A stretch of DNA of 64,000 nt from AP-15 sp963781215 (GCA_963781215.1 CAWAFE010000021.1:1-64000); one strand, 5' to 3'. Counted from the first letter of the stretch, positions 1 through 9,313 are shown. Made by a program: numbers and translations. The notes: a model not told the origin generated them from the letters alone.

Positions 1-904
1 CGCCGCCTCGTCTAGCAGGGTGCTGAAAAACGGCCGAGTTTAGCTGTTTGGCGGCGTTTTTGAGAGGGCCGCAGTGGTCGAATTGATGATTTTGGTGCTG
101 CCTGCCGGGTCTGCTTCTGGTGCTGGAAGGCGGCAGTTGTTGAGCGATCGAGGCAACCGGTCATGGCGCCGGCTCGGCGAGCAGCTTGGGCATTCGGACC
201 AGGTTGTAGGCGGCCATCGCCAGGGTGAATTGCCAGTCGATCTTGGGCAGCCCGCGATGCCGCATCTTGCGCAGGCCGGCCACCGTCTTGGCCCAGCCGA
301 AGGCCTCCTCGATGCGCTTGCGGATGCGTTGCGAGATATCGTATCCGGGGTGGCGGGTGGTGCGGCCGTCGATCGCCGAGCGCCGGCCGCTGGTATTTTG
401 CGCGACATGCGGGGTGACCGTTCGCTCGCGCAATTCCATGACGAAATCGCTGGTGTCATAGGCCTTGTCGGCGCCAAGCGTGACCGGCTGCGGGCGATCG
501 CCATGGGGCTCGATCAGCGCCAGCGCGGCCAGGCGCTCGGCATGACCGGAGGCCCGCGCCGGTCCTCGATGCCGAGCCCGACGAACCAACGGAACAACAG
601 GTCGTAGTCGATCCGTTCGACCAATCGCCGCTCCGAGCGGATCGAATAGAAGGCCTGCAGCAGCAAGGCCCGCATCAGCCGCTCCGGCGGGATGAACTTC
701 CGCCCGATCGGCGAATACAGCGCATCGAAATCGCACGACAGCGCCTTCAGCGCGGCGTTCGCGATCTCCCGGATCACCCGCAGCGGGTGATCCGCCGAGA
801 CCCGCTTCTCTCAAGATCGATATAGCTGGCGAGACAGTAAGCGGTGCGTTGAGCCCACCATCGGTGCGGCTTGACGGCTCGGTTTCGGCCGAGGGGACCG
901 ATGT

Positions 905-2494
905 TTAGTGGATTTCGGCAGCCCAGGCCCAGGGCGTGAGTTCGGCCAGCCGGCTGTTAGGCCAGTTGTTGACGAGCTTGGTCAGCACGTCGGTCAGATA
1001 GGCTTGCGGATTGACGCTGTGCAGCTTGCAGGTCTCGATCAGCGAGGCCAGCATCGCCCAGTTTTGCGCCCCTTCGTCGCTGCCGGCGAACAGGGCATTT
1101 TTTCGGTTCAGAGCAATCGGGCGCATGGCGCGCTCGACAGTGTTGGAGTCGATCTCGATGCGGCCGTCATCGAGGAAGCGCAGCAGCCCGTCCCAGCGGT
1201 TGAGCGCATAGCGGATCGCCTGGGCGATCGACGAGCCGCCGGCCACCCGTACCAGGGTCTTCTCGAGCCAGCTCTTCAGCGCTTCGGCGAGCGGCTTGGT
1301 CATCTCCTGTCGCACCGCCCGGCGCTGGTCGGCGCTCTTGCCGCGGATCTCGGCTTCGATCTCATAGAGTTCGGCGATCCGCTTCAGGACCTCGGTGGCG
1401 ATCGGCGCCGGTGGCGATTTGGCGATGTCGAACCACTGCCTGCGCCAATGTGCCCAACAGAACGCGAGCGTGGCTGGCCCGCCGGCGCGCTTGGGATCGG
1501 CGAGGCTGCGATAGGCGGCATAGCCGTCGGTCTGCAGCACGCCGGTGTAGCCCTGCAGCAGCGCCGCGGCGTGCTCGCCGCTGCGCCCCGGCGCGTAGCT
1601 GTACACCACCGCCGGCGGCGCCCCGCCCCGCCACGGCCGGTCGTCTCGGGCGAGCACCCAGAAGTAACCCTTCTTGGTGCGTCCCCGCCCGGGGTCGAGC
1701 ACCGGCGCCGTGGTCTCGTCGACGAACAGCTTGGTTGAGCGCAGCAGCTCGTCGCGCATCTGCTGCCACACGGGTTTGACCTCGGCGGCGGCATAGCCGG
1801 TCCAGAAGGCCAGAGTCGCCCGATTGATCGTGATGCCCTGCCGCGCCAGGATCTGGGCCTGGCGATACAGCGGGCAATGATCGGCATATTTCGCCACGAC
1901 AACATGGGCGACCAGCCGCTCGGTCGGCAGGCCGCCCTCGATCAGCCGTGTCGGCGCCGGCGCCTGCACCATCGCTGCCTGGCAGATACGGCAGGCGTAT
2001 TTCGGCCGACGGGTGACGATCACCTGGTATTGCGCTGGGATGACGTCGAGCCGCTGCGAGCGATCTTCGCCGATCACATGCATCGCGCCGCCGCAGCACG
2101 GACAGGCGGTGTCTTCCGGCTCGATGACGATATCGACCCGCGGCAGGTGCTCGGGTAGCGGGCCGCGTCCGGCGCGCCGCTTCTCCGAGCGGGCCTTGCG
2201 CAGCGCCGGATCGGCCTTCTCCTGTTCAGCCTCGCTCTCGGCGACCGCCTGTTCGAGATCTTCCAGAGCCAGGTTGAACTGGTCGGGGTCGAGCTTTTCC
2301 GAGCGCCGGCCGAACTGCATCCGCTGCAGCTGGCGAAGCAGCTGGCGCAGCCGGTCGTTCTGGCCGGCGAGCTGATCGCGCTCTTCGACGAGCCGCCCCT
2401 TCTCGGCCCGCTCGTCATCGCGCTCGGCCCACGCCGCCAGTACCAGGGCGCGTAGCGCAGCGGTATCGTCGGGAAGGCTCTCTTGTGTCGCCAC
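905..2494 (-). CDS. tnpC: IS66 transposase TnpC
   Basis: This 529-residue protein is the DDE transposase of the IS66 element. An N-terminal coiled coil (about residues 25-95) is followed by a zinc-finger region with CPCC at 131-134 and CRIC at 168-171. The RNase H-type core then carries FVDETTAPVL, LQTDGYAAY and, near the C-terminus, IEIDSNTVERAMRP, which hold the expected acidic residues. The length is normal for the family and there is no internal stop. The start is a GTG, 96 bases after the tnpB stop. Together with tnpA and tnpB it makes the element look capable of transposition. Confidence 0.95.
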   Translation of the reverse strand: MATQESLPDDTAALRALVLAAWAERDDERAEKGRLVEERDQLAGQNDRLRQLLRQLQRMQFGRRSEKLDPDQFNLALEDLEQAVAESEAEQEKADPALRKARSEKRRAGRGPLPEHLPRVDIVIEPEDTACPCCGGAMHVIGEDRSQRLDVIPAQYQVIVTRRPKYACRICQAAMVQAPAPTRLIEGGLPTERLVAHVVVAKYADHCPLYRQAQILARQGITINRATLAFWTGYAAAEVKPVWQQMRDELLRSTKLFVDETTAPVLDPGRGRTKKGYFWVLARDDRPWRGGAPPAVVYSYAPGRSGEHAAALLQGYTGVLQTDGYAAYRSLADPKRAGGPATLAFCWAHWRRQWFDIAKSPPAPIATEVLKRIAELYEIEAEIRGKSADQRRAVRQEMTKPLAEALKSWLEKTLVRVAGGSSIAQAIRYALNRWDGLLRFLDDGRIEIDSNTVERAMRPIALNRKNALFAGSDEGAQNWAMLASLIETCKLHSVNPQAYLTDVLTKLVNNWPNSRLAELTPWAWAAEIH

Positions 2495-2590
2495 GACCGG
2501 GATTATCGCATTTCGCCGGCACTGTGGGGGCCTTCAACCACAAGGTGAGTCAATGTGACGCAGCGCCCCGATCAAGGCGGAGGCGGGCGC

Positions 2591-2962
2591 TCAGCCGGCC
2601 AGCTGCGGCCGCCGCCTAATCCTGGGTGCGTACACCCGCCGCCAATCGAGCCCTTCGAACAATGCGGCCAGTTGCGCCGCGGACAGCCGCATCACCCCGT
2701 CGCTGATCGCTGGCCATTTGAATTTGGCCCCTTCCAGCCGCTTCCAGATCAGCACCAGCCCCGTCCCGTCATAGACCAGCAGCTTCACCCGGTCGGCCCG
2801 CTTTGAGCGAAACACGAAGACCGTCCCACAGAATGGGTCCTGCCGGAGAACCGATTGCACCGTTGCCGCCAACCCGTCGGCGCCGCGGCGGAAATCGACC
2901 GGGCGCGTCGCGATCAGCACGCGCACCCCGGCCGGCGGCGTCCCAGAGAGCGCGGGGATCAT
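2591..2962 (-). CDS. tnpB: IS66 accessory protein TnpB
   Basis: This 123-residue protein is the IS66 Orf2 accessory factor, required for IS66 movement by an unknown mechanism. It has the family hallmarks ATRPVDFRRGADGL near the N-terminus, DPFCGTVFVFRSKRADRVKLL in the middle and LDWRRVYAP near the end. Its ATG overlaps the tnpA stop (ATGA), so the two are probably translationally coupled. The length fits the family (about 115-120 residues). Confidence 0.93.
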   Translation of the reverse strand: MIPALSGTPPAGVRVLIATRPVDFRRGADGLAATVQSVLRQDPFCGTVFVFRSKRADRVKLLVYDGTGLVLIWKRLEGAKFKWPAISDGVMRLSAAQLAALFEGLDWRRVYAPRIRRRPQLAG

Positions 2963-3366
2963 TTCATCGCCTTCAACAGCCGCAGCACCTTGCCCAGTAA
3001 GGCCAGCTCGACCCCCGCCCCGACACGCACGATCGCGCTGCCGATCGCGATCTCGAGCGCCGCCGCGCCGAAACCGCCGTGGCCTTCCGCCACCACCGGA
3101 ACAAAGTCGGACGCTGAAAGGCTGGCATCAGCCGCAGCGGCCGATCGAAACTCCCGCCGCCAGCCGTAAAGCTGGTTGCGATGAAGTCCGTGGCGCAACG
3201 CGATCTCACTCGTCACCGCGCCCGGCGCCAAACTTTCCGCGACAATAGCCGCCTTCTCCGCCGTGCTCCAGCGCCGCCGCCGCGGCGCACCGGTCAGAAC
3301 CTCTACCCGGCGGAAACTGTGCCCATCAATTGGCAAATTACTTGGCACACGATCCCCCTGCCTCAA
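2959..3366 (-). CDS. tnpA: IS66 accessory protein TnpA (helix-turn-helix)
   Basis: This 135-residue protein is the first gene of the IS66 element. Residues about 30-75 form a transposase-type helix-turn-helix (RRRWSTAEKAAIVAESL, then ALRHGLHRNQLYGWRREF). It likely binds the element ends. The start at 3366 lies about 60 bases inside the right terminal repeat; a later start is possible because the first 20 residues are poorly conserved. The last codons overlap tnpB. Confidence 0.88.
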   Translation of the reverse strand: MRQGDRVPSNLPIDGHSFRRVEVLTGAPRRRRWSTAEKAAIVAESLAPGAVTSEIALRHGLHRNQLYGWRREFRSAAAADASLSASDFVPVVAEGHGGFGAAALEIAIGSAIVRVGAGVELALLGKVLRLLKAMK

Positions 3367-3585
3367 TCAAACGAGGCAGCATCACCCCATCCCTGTCCCT
3401 CGCAAGGTGGGGGTCAGCCTCCGCTTACGCTGAACAGACTGCCCTTGCTCGCATCGTCGCCGCGCATCGCCACCCCCAAATCCCCCAGCACCGGAGAATG
3501 AGCGATGCACCAAATCAGCAACCTTTTTCAGCACCCTGCTAGCGGAACGACCAACTCCACACAGCAGAAGTAGAGGAGCATTGAA

Positions 3586-3943
3586 ATGGCTATCAATTGG
3601 GTCACTATTGAAACCCGAATCGAACAAGCCGTCGCTGGGATTTTCGGCGCCGCGTGGCAGAACGCCGCGTCCGGCGCGTCCACTCAATTCGCTGCGATCA
3701 TCGCTGCTGGCAAACAAATCGGGGCTGACCAGGACAGCATGCAGCAAGCGGAATATGAGAGCTTGAAACTGATGCAGCAGCGAGCCTTGGATGGCGTCCT
3801 GCAGACCTACGCTGGGATTGCTCGACATCGCCCAGCAGGCTGCGGCAGCGGCGTGGCACGTACTAGTAAATGCAATTAAGACTGCCTATCCGGCTAAGGC
3901 TTGTTGCTGTAGACATAGAACATACCACGAAACCACCGCATAG
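3586..3943 (+). pseudogene. Small hypothetical gene with a C-terminal frameshift
   Basis: I do not recognise this gene. It has a good ribosome site (gaggag) before the ATG. The first 77 codons read as a soluble alanine- and glutamine-rich helical protein ending QRALDGVLQTYAG. The same frame then turns into low-quality sequence ending at 3879. One base further on, the second frame gives a more protein-like continuation (LLDIAQQAAAAAWHVLVNAI) to a stop at 3943, so the original was probably about 119 residues. Base composition is less GC-rich than the chromosome around it. It lies directly beside the old IS5-type element end. Confidence 0.4.
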
Positions 3944-3996
3944 CTGCAAAAAGTGCGTGGCTCCTCGCCCGCCCGCCTCAGCACAAAGAATAGACC

Positions 3997-4291
3997 ATGT
4001 CAGCATGTGCGATGCAAACTTACAATAACGTTACTCCAGCAGCTTGGCAATCCATCAAACAGGCAGTGGCGGCGCAGTATGGTATTCAAATTACAACAGA
4101 CTCTGGAATTCGAGTGCGGACGGCTTACCATACATTGGAACTACGATGCAGGGAGGCGGGTATTGTCTGTCCAATGCTCGTATAGCCCGATCTTCATTCC
4201 GTGCTCCGCGATTAACTCTGAAATCGATAATAAGGTGGAGGCTTTTCTAGACCAGCATAATATCGCGATGGACTATATAGTTCCCACATAA
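3997..4291 (+). pseudogene. Small hypothetical gene with a mid-gene frameshift
   Basis: No family is recognised. The first frame runs from the ATG at 3997 to about 4108 (NVTPAAWQSIKQAVAAQYGI). A one-base shift near 4109 then gives FECGRLTIHWNYDAGRRVL and continues to a stop at 4291 with a helix-rich end (NSEIDNKVEAFLDQHNIAM). Joined, the product would be about 97 residues. Either half alone is unconvincing, and the join is an inference. Composition is AT-rich for this genome, as in its neighbours. Confidence 0.35.
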
Positions 4292-4381
4292 CGCGTTAGG
4301 TGCGAGGCTCAATCCGCGTCTGCTGATTTCATATTCTCGAACTAACGAGGGACGACGGAGAAAGAGTTGAGGGAGGACGCC

Positions 4382-5047
4382 ATGACTTCGTGGATTTGGG
4401 TGCTTGCGCCCACGGTTATTCTCGGTCTCGTTATATGTACGATGAACTCGAAGCTGTCGTATGGGCCTATTTTGTTAGCGCCTGACCAAAGCCTTCAATT
4501 GAAGGAGGGTGTGGTTGTCAATGTGGATACAATGGCCAGCAAACTTGCGCTACCGCCGGCTGAGAACTCGGAGACTAAGATCTACTCCGTTGCCACTGCG
4601 GTCAACAGCGTTCTGAAGACTCTCGGGGTCGGTGATATGATTTGGTTCGCCGTCGACAAAGACAAGACGGACAATATCACGCATCTTGCCTTGAAACAGG
4701 CCAAAATCGGTCGATCGGGATCGATTGAGCCATGCTGCTGGCCTTCTCTGTGATTTGGGGGCATTATTCTGTTGGTCACGAAGGGACACCCCTGGTCCTT
4801 CGCGCTCGGTCTAGACCTTTGGCTCAGCAACAGCCAGACGCAGCTCTACCTCTGGTTCCTCGCTCTGACTACAATTTATTTGGCCGAGATCGGGCTCCGG
4901 GGCTTACACACCTTATTTCGGTGGCATTGGCGTCCCGGCGAAGTTGCTTGCCCTTGCTGGCGTCAGCGCCCTTACCTTCAGTGCCGCGCGGGCCAACACG
5001 ACGATCAAGGCCGCGTTGACACCCGACGGAGCGAAGAGTGCGGCTGA
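4382..5047 (+). pseudogene. Membrane protein remnant, stop codon and frameshift
   Basis: An ATG at 4382 with an upstream gagggagg site begins a protein with one membrane helix (WIWVLAPTVILGLVICTM), then a hydrophilic part with repeated VNVD/VATAVNSVL segments. A TGA at 4751-4753 ends this 123-codon frame. The same frame continues downstream as FGGIILLVTKGHPWSF and then LYLWFLALTTIYLAEIGL, two more hydrophobic stretches, so the TGA most likely replaced a TGG. Past about 4905 the better continuation is in another frame (GVPAKLLALAGVSALTF). Function unknown. The gene is cut off by the IS630-type insertion that begins near 5080. Confidence 0.4.
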
Positions 5048-5086
5048 CCCGGGGCGGTCGCGCTGGGAACACCTAGGTGCACCGAA

Positions 5087-6157
5087 TCAAACCGATGGTA
5101 CAGGACAGCGGTCGAGTTTGGCCATAATGGCCTCGGCGGATTGGGTCCAGACAAAGGGTTTGGGACTGGCATTGTGCTCGGTGAGATCAGCATTGATGGC
5201 GGCTTGCAAGTCGGCGATCGAGCGGAAGACGCCGCGGCGGATGCGTTGCCGGGTCATCTTGGAAAAGAAGTTCTCGACGGCGTTGAGCCAGGAGGCCGAG
5301 GTCGGGGTGAAATGGAAGGTCCAACGCGGATGACGCGCCAGCCAGGCCAGCACTTTGGGATGTTTGTGGGTGGCGTCGTTGTCGAGCACTGTATGGATCA
5401 CCTTGCCGGCGGGGACCTGACGCTCGACGGCGTTGAGAAAGCGGATGAATTCGATGTGGCGGTGGCGCTGCATGCACCCGCCAACGACGGTGCCGTCGAG
5501 CACGCTGAGTGCGGCAAATAGGGTGGTCGTGCCGTGCCGCTTGTAATCGTGCGTCATGGTTTGGCAGCGCCCAGGCTTGATCGGCAGTCCCGGCTGGGTG
5601 CGGTCGAGCGCTTGGATCTGGCTCTTTTCGTCGATCGACAACACCACCGCATGGGCCGGCGGATCGACGTAAAGCCCGACGATGTCGGTCAGCTTGGCGG
5701 CGAAACGGGGGTCGCGCGAGCGCTTGAAAGTGCGCAGCCGGTGTGGCTGAAGTTTGTGCGCCCGCCAGATGCGCTGCACCGAGCCCACGGAGATGCCGAT
5801 GGCTTTAGCCATCGCCCGGCCGGTCCAGTGGGTCGCCTGGTGCGGCGGCGCCGTGCAAGTCATTGCCACCACCCGCGCCGTGGTTTCCGCCGCGATCGGC
5901 GCCTTGCCGGGCTTGCGGGTCTTGTCGCGCAGCAAACCCTCGACCCCGCTCTCGGCGAAGCGTTGTTGCCACCGCCACACCGTCGGCCGGCTGACGCCGA
6001 TGCTGTGCGCCGCCCGCTGCGGCGAGTGCCGATCTGCTGAGGCGAGCACGATGCGCGCCCGCTCCACATGCTTGCGCGGCCGGTTGCGGTCGGCCGCAAT
6101 GGCTGACAACTGCTCGCGCTCCGCGGCGCTCAAAACCACACAGACCTGCTTTGCCAT
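5087..6157 (-). CDS. IS630-family transposase
   Basis: This 356-residue protein has an N-terminal helix-turn-helix region (about residues 35-75, GVSRPTVWRWQQRF) and a C-terminal DDE domain. Visible catalytic segments are VVLSIDEKSQIQALDR, VIHTVLDNDATHKHPKV and ASWLNAVENFFSKM, giving the D, D and E. The start chosen is the ATG of MAKQVCVVLS; a start 17 codons upstream is open but lacks family resemblance. The gene is intact. I could not find convincing terminal inverted repeats, so the element ends are not given; they lie near 5080 and 6200. Confidence 0.9.
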   Translation of the reverse strand: MAKQVCVVLSAAEREQLSAIAADRNRPRKHVERARIVLASADRHSPQRAAHSIGVSRPTVWRWQQRFAESGVEGLLRDKTRKPGKAPIAAETTARVVAMTCTAPPHQATHWTGRAMAKAIGISVGSVQRIWRAHKLQPHRLRTFKRSRDPRFAAKLTDIVGLYVDPPAHAVVLSIDEKSQIQALDRTQPGLPIKPGRCQTMTHDYKRHGTTTLFAALSVLDGTVVGGCMQRHRHIEFIRFLNAVERQVPAGKVIHTVLDNDATHKHPKVLAWLARHPRWTFHFTPTSASWLNAVENFFSKMTRQRIRRGVFRSIADLQAAINADLTEHNASPKPFVWTQSAEAIMAKLDRCPVPSV

Positions 6158-6237
6158 GGCTCTATACCCCAAACCATGGCCCAGTATCCCACATCCGGGA
6201 GACGTCATGAATTCTCTGAATGATTCAGAACAACCTA

Positions 6238-7134
6238 AGGCGTGTCGTCAATTGAGCCAGATGATAGCGGCGGCGAGGTGGATGGCGGCGAGAAAATTTC
6301 TGGCGGTTTTGTCATAGCGCGTGGCAATGGCTCGGAACTGTTTGAGCTTGCAGAAGAAATTCTCGATCAGGTGGCGCGCCTTGTAGAGTTCTCGGTCAAA
6401 TTCGGGCGGGACCAGGCGGTTTAGCCGGGGCGGGATTACGGCCGATTTGCCGGCGGCGGCCAGGATCTCGCGGACCCGCTTGTCGGCATCAAAGGCCCGG
6501 TCAGCGATCAGCAGGTCGGCGGCCATTTGCGGCAGCAGCGCATCGGCGCCAACCAGATCATGCGCCTGTCCCGGGCTCAGAACGAATGCCAAAGGATTGC
6601 CGAGGGCGTCCACGAGGGTGTGGATTTTTGTGCTCAACCCGCCACGGCTGAGGCCAATGGCTTGATCTTCATCTTTTTTGGGCGCGCCGGCGCTGTGCTG
6701 GTGAGCCCGCACGATGGTGCTGTCGATCATCGCGTATTCGTTGTCGGCATCGGCGGCCAGGTGTTGAAACACTCTGTGCCACACCCCGGTTTTGGCCCAG
6801 CGGCTGAACCGCCGGTGTGTGTTCTTCCAGCCGCCAAAGCGTTCCGGCAGATCGCGCCATGGAATCCCGGCGCGGTAGCGATAGAGAACCGCTTCGACAA
6901 ATCGGCGATTGTCTTGGGCGGTGACGCCGACATCCCCGACTTTCCCAGGAAGCAGGCCTTTTATTCGCTCCCATTCATCATCGCGCAGTCCATACCGGGT
7001 CATGAGTTAGCCTTGTGCGCAGCCGACCCTCCATGAATCACATCAATTGCCGCCGCGGTAGACTCTTTTTACTAATCATGACCTACATCTTGACTCGCGT
7101 TACGTGCAAACCCACAATAATTGACGACATGCCC
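6238..7134 (-). mobile_element. IS5-family element (IS427-like) with TA target duplication
   Basis: The left end aggcgtgtcgtcaatt (6238-6253) and the complement of the right end, gggcatgtcgtcaatt (7119-7134), agree at 14 of 16 bases. TA flanks both ends (6236-6237 and 7135-7136), as expected for this group. The element is 897 bases long and carries one transposase gene. It lies next to, and probably truncates, the broken helicase gene at 7138-9283. Confidence 0.85.
6248..7003 (-). CDS. IS5-family transposase, single reading frame
   Basis: This 251-residue transposase has the DUF4096-type N-terminus (LRDDEWERIKGLLPG, YRYRAGIPWRDLPERFG) followed by the DDE core: AMIDSTIVRAH, LIADRAFDADK and LIENFFCKLKQFRAIATRYDK. 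All three acidic positions are present. Many relatives use a frameshift between two frames; here one uninterrupted frame covers everything. It fills almost the whole element and should be active as read. Confidence 0.93.
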   Translation of the reverse strand: MTRYGLRDDEWERIKGLLPGKVGDVGVTAQDNRRFVEAVLYRYRAGIPWRDLPERFGGWKNTHRRFSRWAKTGVWHRVFQHLAADADNEYAMIDSTIVRAHQHSAGAPKKDEDQAIGLSRGGLSTKIHTLVDALGNPLAFVLSPGQAHDLVGADALLPQMAADLLIADRAFDADKRVREILAAAGKSAVIPPRLNRLVPPEFDRELYKARHLIENFFCKLKQFRAIATRYDKTARNFLAAIHLAAAIIWLN

Positions 7135-7137
7135 TAG

Positions 7138-9283
7138 CTCAGACACTATCGCGCGCTTTTTTTCGCGATCTCTTCGGCCGACCCGCCTACGGTTTCGACT
7201 GGACTGCGTGGTAGACGAAAGTGCGCAAGAAGGCGCGCGCCGCATCCGCTTGGAGTTTGGCGGATAGTCTGGCTGTTCCTTGGCGGGCGTCGGTGAACGT
7301 CAAGAGCCTACGGCCCGAGAAGGGCTTGCCTGCCGCCGCCCCATCGGGGCTAACGGCGCCGAGGGCGACAGGCACCCCGACGCCGAGCATGAATGGCGTG
7401 CCAATCCGGAAAGGGTGCACGACCGGGTGTCCGTGATTCGGTTTGCCGCAGGACGGGCGATTTCCGCCGAAGTCGGCGTCGTGGGCCGCAAGCAGCAGCG
7501 CGTCCGATGTAGCGGAATCGGGGGTTTCCCCGGCCCCGCGCCGGACCGCGAGGCGCACGGTGCGCCGTGCCGGCTGTGGCAAGATCCAGCGCGCCATCCG
7601 CAGCGCGGGCACGGAACCGGCTCGGGAGTGACATCTGCATCTGCGTCGGGTAAATCCAGCTCTAAGGCGAAATCGTCATCCGCGACTTCCGGGGTTGGGG
7701 GCGCAGCCGGCGGCCCGCGCCGTCCGCCGTATCGGTCTCCTCTGCGGCGAGCGCCTCCATTCCGCAGGCTTGTCAGATCCGCACTTCCAACACAGGCGCG
7801 CCGCACGCGTTGCAAACCTCGCATTGGTCCACAAATATCTCGCCGAAATTCCAATCGGTGGGATCTCCGGCTGGCCGGGGCAAGTTCGATCGCAGCAAGC
7901 CCAGAGCCCGGAGAGGGTGCGCTCGAAGACGTGCAGACGCACTGGCAAGAAGACTGGCCCGTCGGCAGATCGCTTGGCGCTGGCGCAGGCGGCGAGAAGC
8001 GCGCGCTCCTGCCTCGATGTCGGCTCCCCCCGCGAGCGTCGCTTCAGAAATGTTTCGCCATTCCGACCACCGGATGCGTTCCTCGCTATGCAGGCGGCGC
8101 GCGACTTTTTGCAGGTGCGGGACCTGGGATAAACGCTCCCAAGCCGCTTCGTCCGAGACGCCCTGCAGCGTCGATGCGTCGAGTGAGTCGGTGGCGGGTT
8201 CGGCCGGTAGCTCAAGGGGTGCGTGCTTTCCGATAACGGCATGTACAGTCCGGGGGTCGGCGCCGGTCAGGTCGCTCAGAAACTGCCGAAGTTGCGCGGG
8301 AGGGCACCGCAGATCCGCGATGCGCCGCAGAGCCCGGGTTCGCCACCAGCGAATCTCGTTCTGCTCGTAGGCCGCCAAAATCGCCAGATCACCCGTGACA
8401 AACGCCAGCAGACCTCCCGCAGGCTTGATCTTGGAGCGGAGCTCACCGGCGAGTTTCGCTCCAAGATCGGGCGGAAGCTGCGTGTGTTCGATATGACCGT
8501 CAAGCGCAAGCGCGCTCAGCGCGCCGGAACGACGCCATCGATTAGAGTGCGCTGCATCGTCGTCCGCCATATCGATAGGCAGGGCGTCGCGCCAGCCGAG
8601 ACGGCTCAGATCGAGCCACGCGATGGCGTCAAGGCCTGCGCGGTGCGGGGACTCCGCTAGGTGCTGCTGGATCCGATGCACCTCGCCGACAAGTTCGGCG
8701 GCCACGGGAATCAGGTGGCTTCTGAACGTGGTTGGGACGTGCCAAGCTTCCTGGGAGGCGGCCTGATCCGGATCGAGGTCGCGCGCGACGAGATCAAGAG
8801 CGCCCTGAAGCCATTGGTAGAGCCAACGGCCGCTCTGAATGGCGCGCAGCGGCAAGCCGCCTTCGCAGATGACGATGCCAGATATTCGTCGCGGCCATTC
8901 TCGCTCCGTCGCACCCGGCGGCCCCAGCCGCGTAAGCCTTCACGAATGCCCGCTGTCACCGAATGCCGGTGTTCCTGACGGTATTGCAGCCCCAGTTCCG
9001 CGCAGAGCGGCTCGTATTCCCAGCCCCCCTCGCCCCGCCACGTGCGAAATCAGTTTGAAGCAATGGCGACGAATGCCTGCGAGCACCAGCGCGTGTCGAG
9101 GCAGGTAGCGCCGGCCCTGACGAGAACCTTAATCAGCGGCTCCTTCAGAGCCGCTATTTCCGCAGTGGTGAAGCGATATGTGTAAAGCGGGCGTCCATTC
9201 GACGCCGACAACCCGCAGTCGCGAAGGATCTTATCCAGCGCGATCGGCAGGCGCGCATGTACGGAACCACCGGAGTTAGTCAC
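7138..9283 (-). pseudogene. Broken defence-type gene: YjiT/STY4851-like start, DUF1998-type helicase end
   Basis: Several frames on the minus strand together spell one degraded locus. From a GTG at 9283 (ribosome site gaggg-agg) comes a start resembling the YjiT/STY4851 family: GRPLYTYRFTTAEIAALKEP, a TGA at 9050-9052, then GGWEYEPLCAELGLQYRQEH. After a frame change comes CEGGLPLRAIQSGRWLYQWL and FVTGDLAILAAYEQNEIRWW. Further on is the zinc-binding C-terminal region of DUF1998-type helicases: RLHVFERTLSGLWACC, then CEVCNACGAPVLEVRI, where a TGA replaces the next cysteine codon, then PCPRCG. The last recognisable part is GRRLLTFTDARQGTARLSAK ending FVYHAVQ at about 7190. The remainder is cut by the IS5 element at 7134. 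No helicase ATPase motifs remain. The pairing of these two families is what Druantia type III carries; that link is an inference. Confidence 0.5.
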
Positions 9284-9313
9284 ATTCACAGCCTCCCTCA
9301 ACCACAGCTGAGT

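Larger units (their letters stand above)
837..3428 (-). mobile_element. Complete IS66-family insertion sequence
   Basis: The element is 2592 bases long and starts with GTAAGCGG at 837 and ends with CCGCTTAC at 3428, the usual IS66 ends. Inverted similarity continues inward (tga.cccacc). It carries tnpA, tnpB and tnpC in order on the minus strand, all intact. The expected 8-base target duplication is not exact: gcgagaca on the left and gctgaaca on the right share five of eight bases. The insertion splits codon 13/14 of the older IS5-type transposase, so IS66 arrived second. Confidence 0.85.
161..3467 (-). pseudogene. IS5-family transposase, split by IS66, frameshifted and internally deleted
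   Basis: The gene starts at an ATG at 3467 (MRGDDASKGSLFS, 13 codons to 3429) behind a G-rich ribosome site, and is then interrupted by IS66. It resumes at about 824 with YIDLE, shifts frame through an apparent two-base insertion, and runs on to 514 with the conserved N-terminal helices (LLFRWFVGLGIED). The next piece, frame-shifted, begins with an AERLAALALI segment and ends at 161. It keeps the Y-(2)-R-(3)-E signature (HPGYDISQRIRKRIEEAFGW), but the part of the DDE domain carrying the first two catalytic aspartates, probably more than 100 residues, is gone. The gene is dead. Confidence 0.75.
12..3542 (-). mobile_element. Decayed IS5-type element interrupted by an IS66 element
   Basis: The two ends carry the same 19-base sequence in opposite orientation: ctagcagggtgctgaaaaa at 12-30 and its complement at 3524-3542. 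CTAG at both outermost positions could be the target duplication, as in the IS5 family. Inside lies a transposase gene on the minus strand that has lost its middle and is split by the IS66 element at 837-3428. The element cannot supply its own transposase. Ends and interruption are seen directly; family assignment rests on the transposase C-terminus. Confidence 0.75.

Noticed and set aside
908..1738. Long open frame opposite the IS66 transposase
   Set aside because: It is the antisense shadow of tnpC in GC-rich DNA. The same holds for many frames of 200-700 codons opposite real genes (for example 11266-12756, 18382-19758, 35323-37398, 59921-61348); none shows a protein family.
5060..6210. Exact ends of the IS630-type element
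   Set aside because: I compared both flanks of the transposase and found no convincing inverted repeat, so no boundaries are given.
4751..9052. In-frame TGA codons read as tryptophan or selenocysteine
   Set aside because: TGA is the usual stop in the intact genes of the window, no SECIS-like element was seen, and the affected genes also have frameshifts. Decay explains it better.
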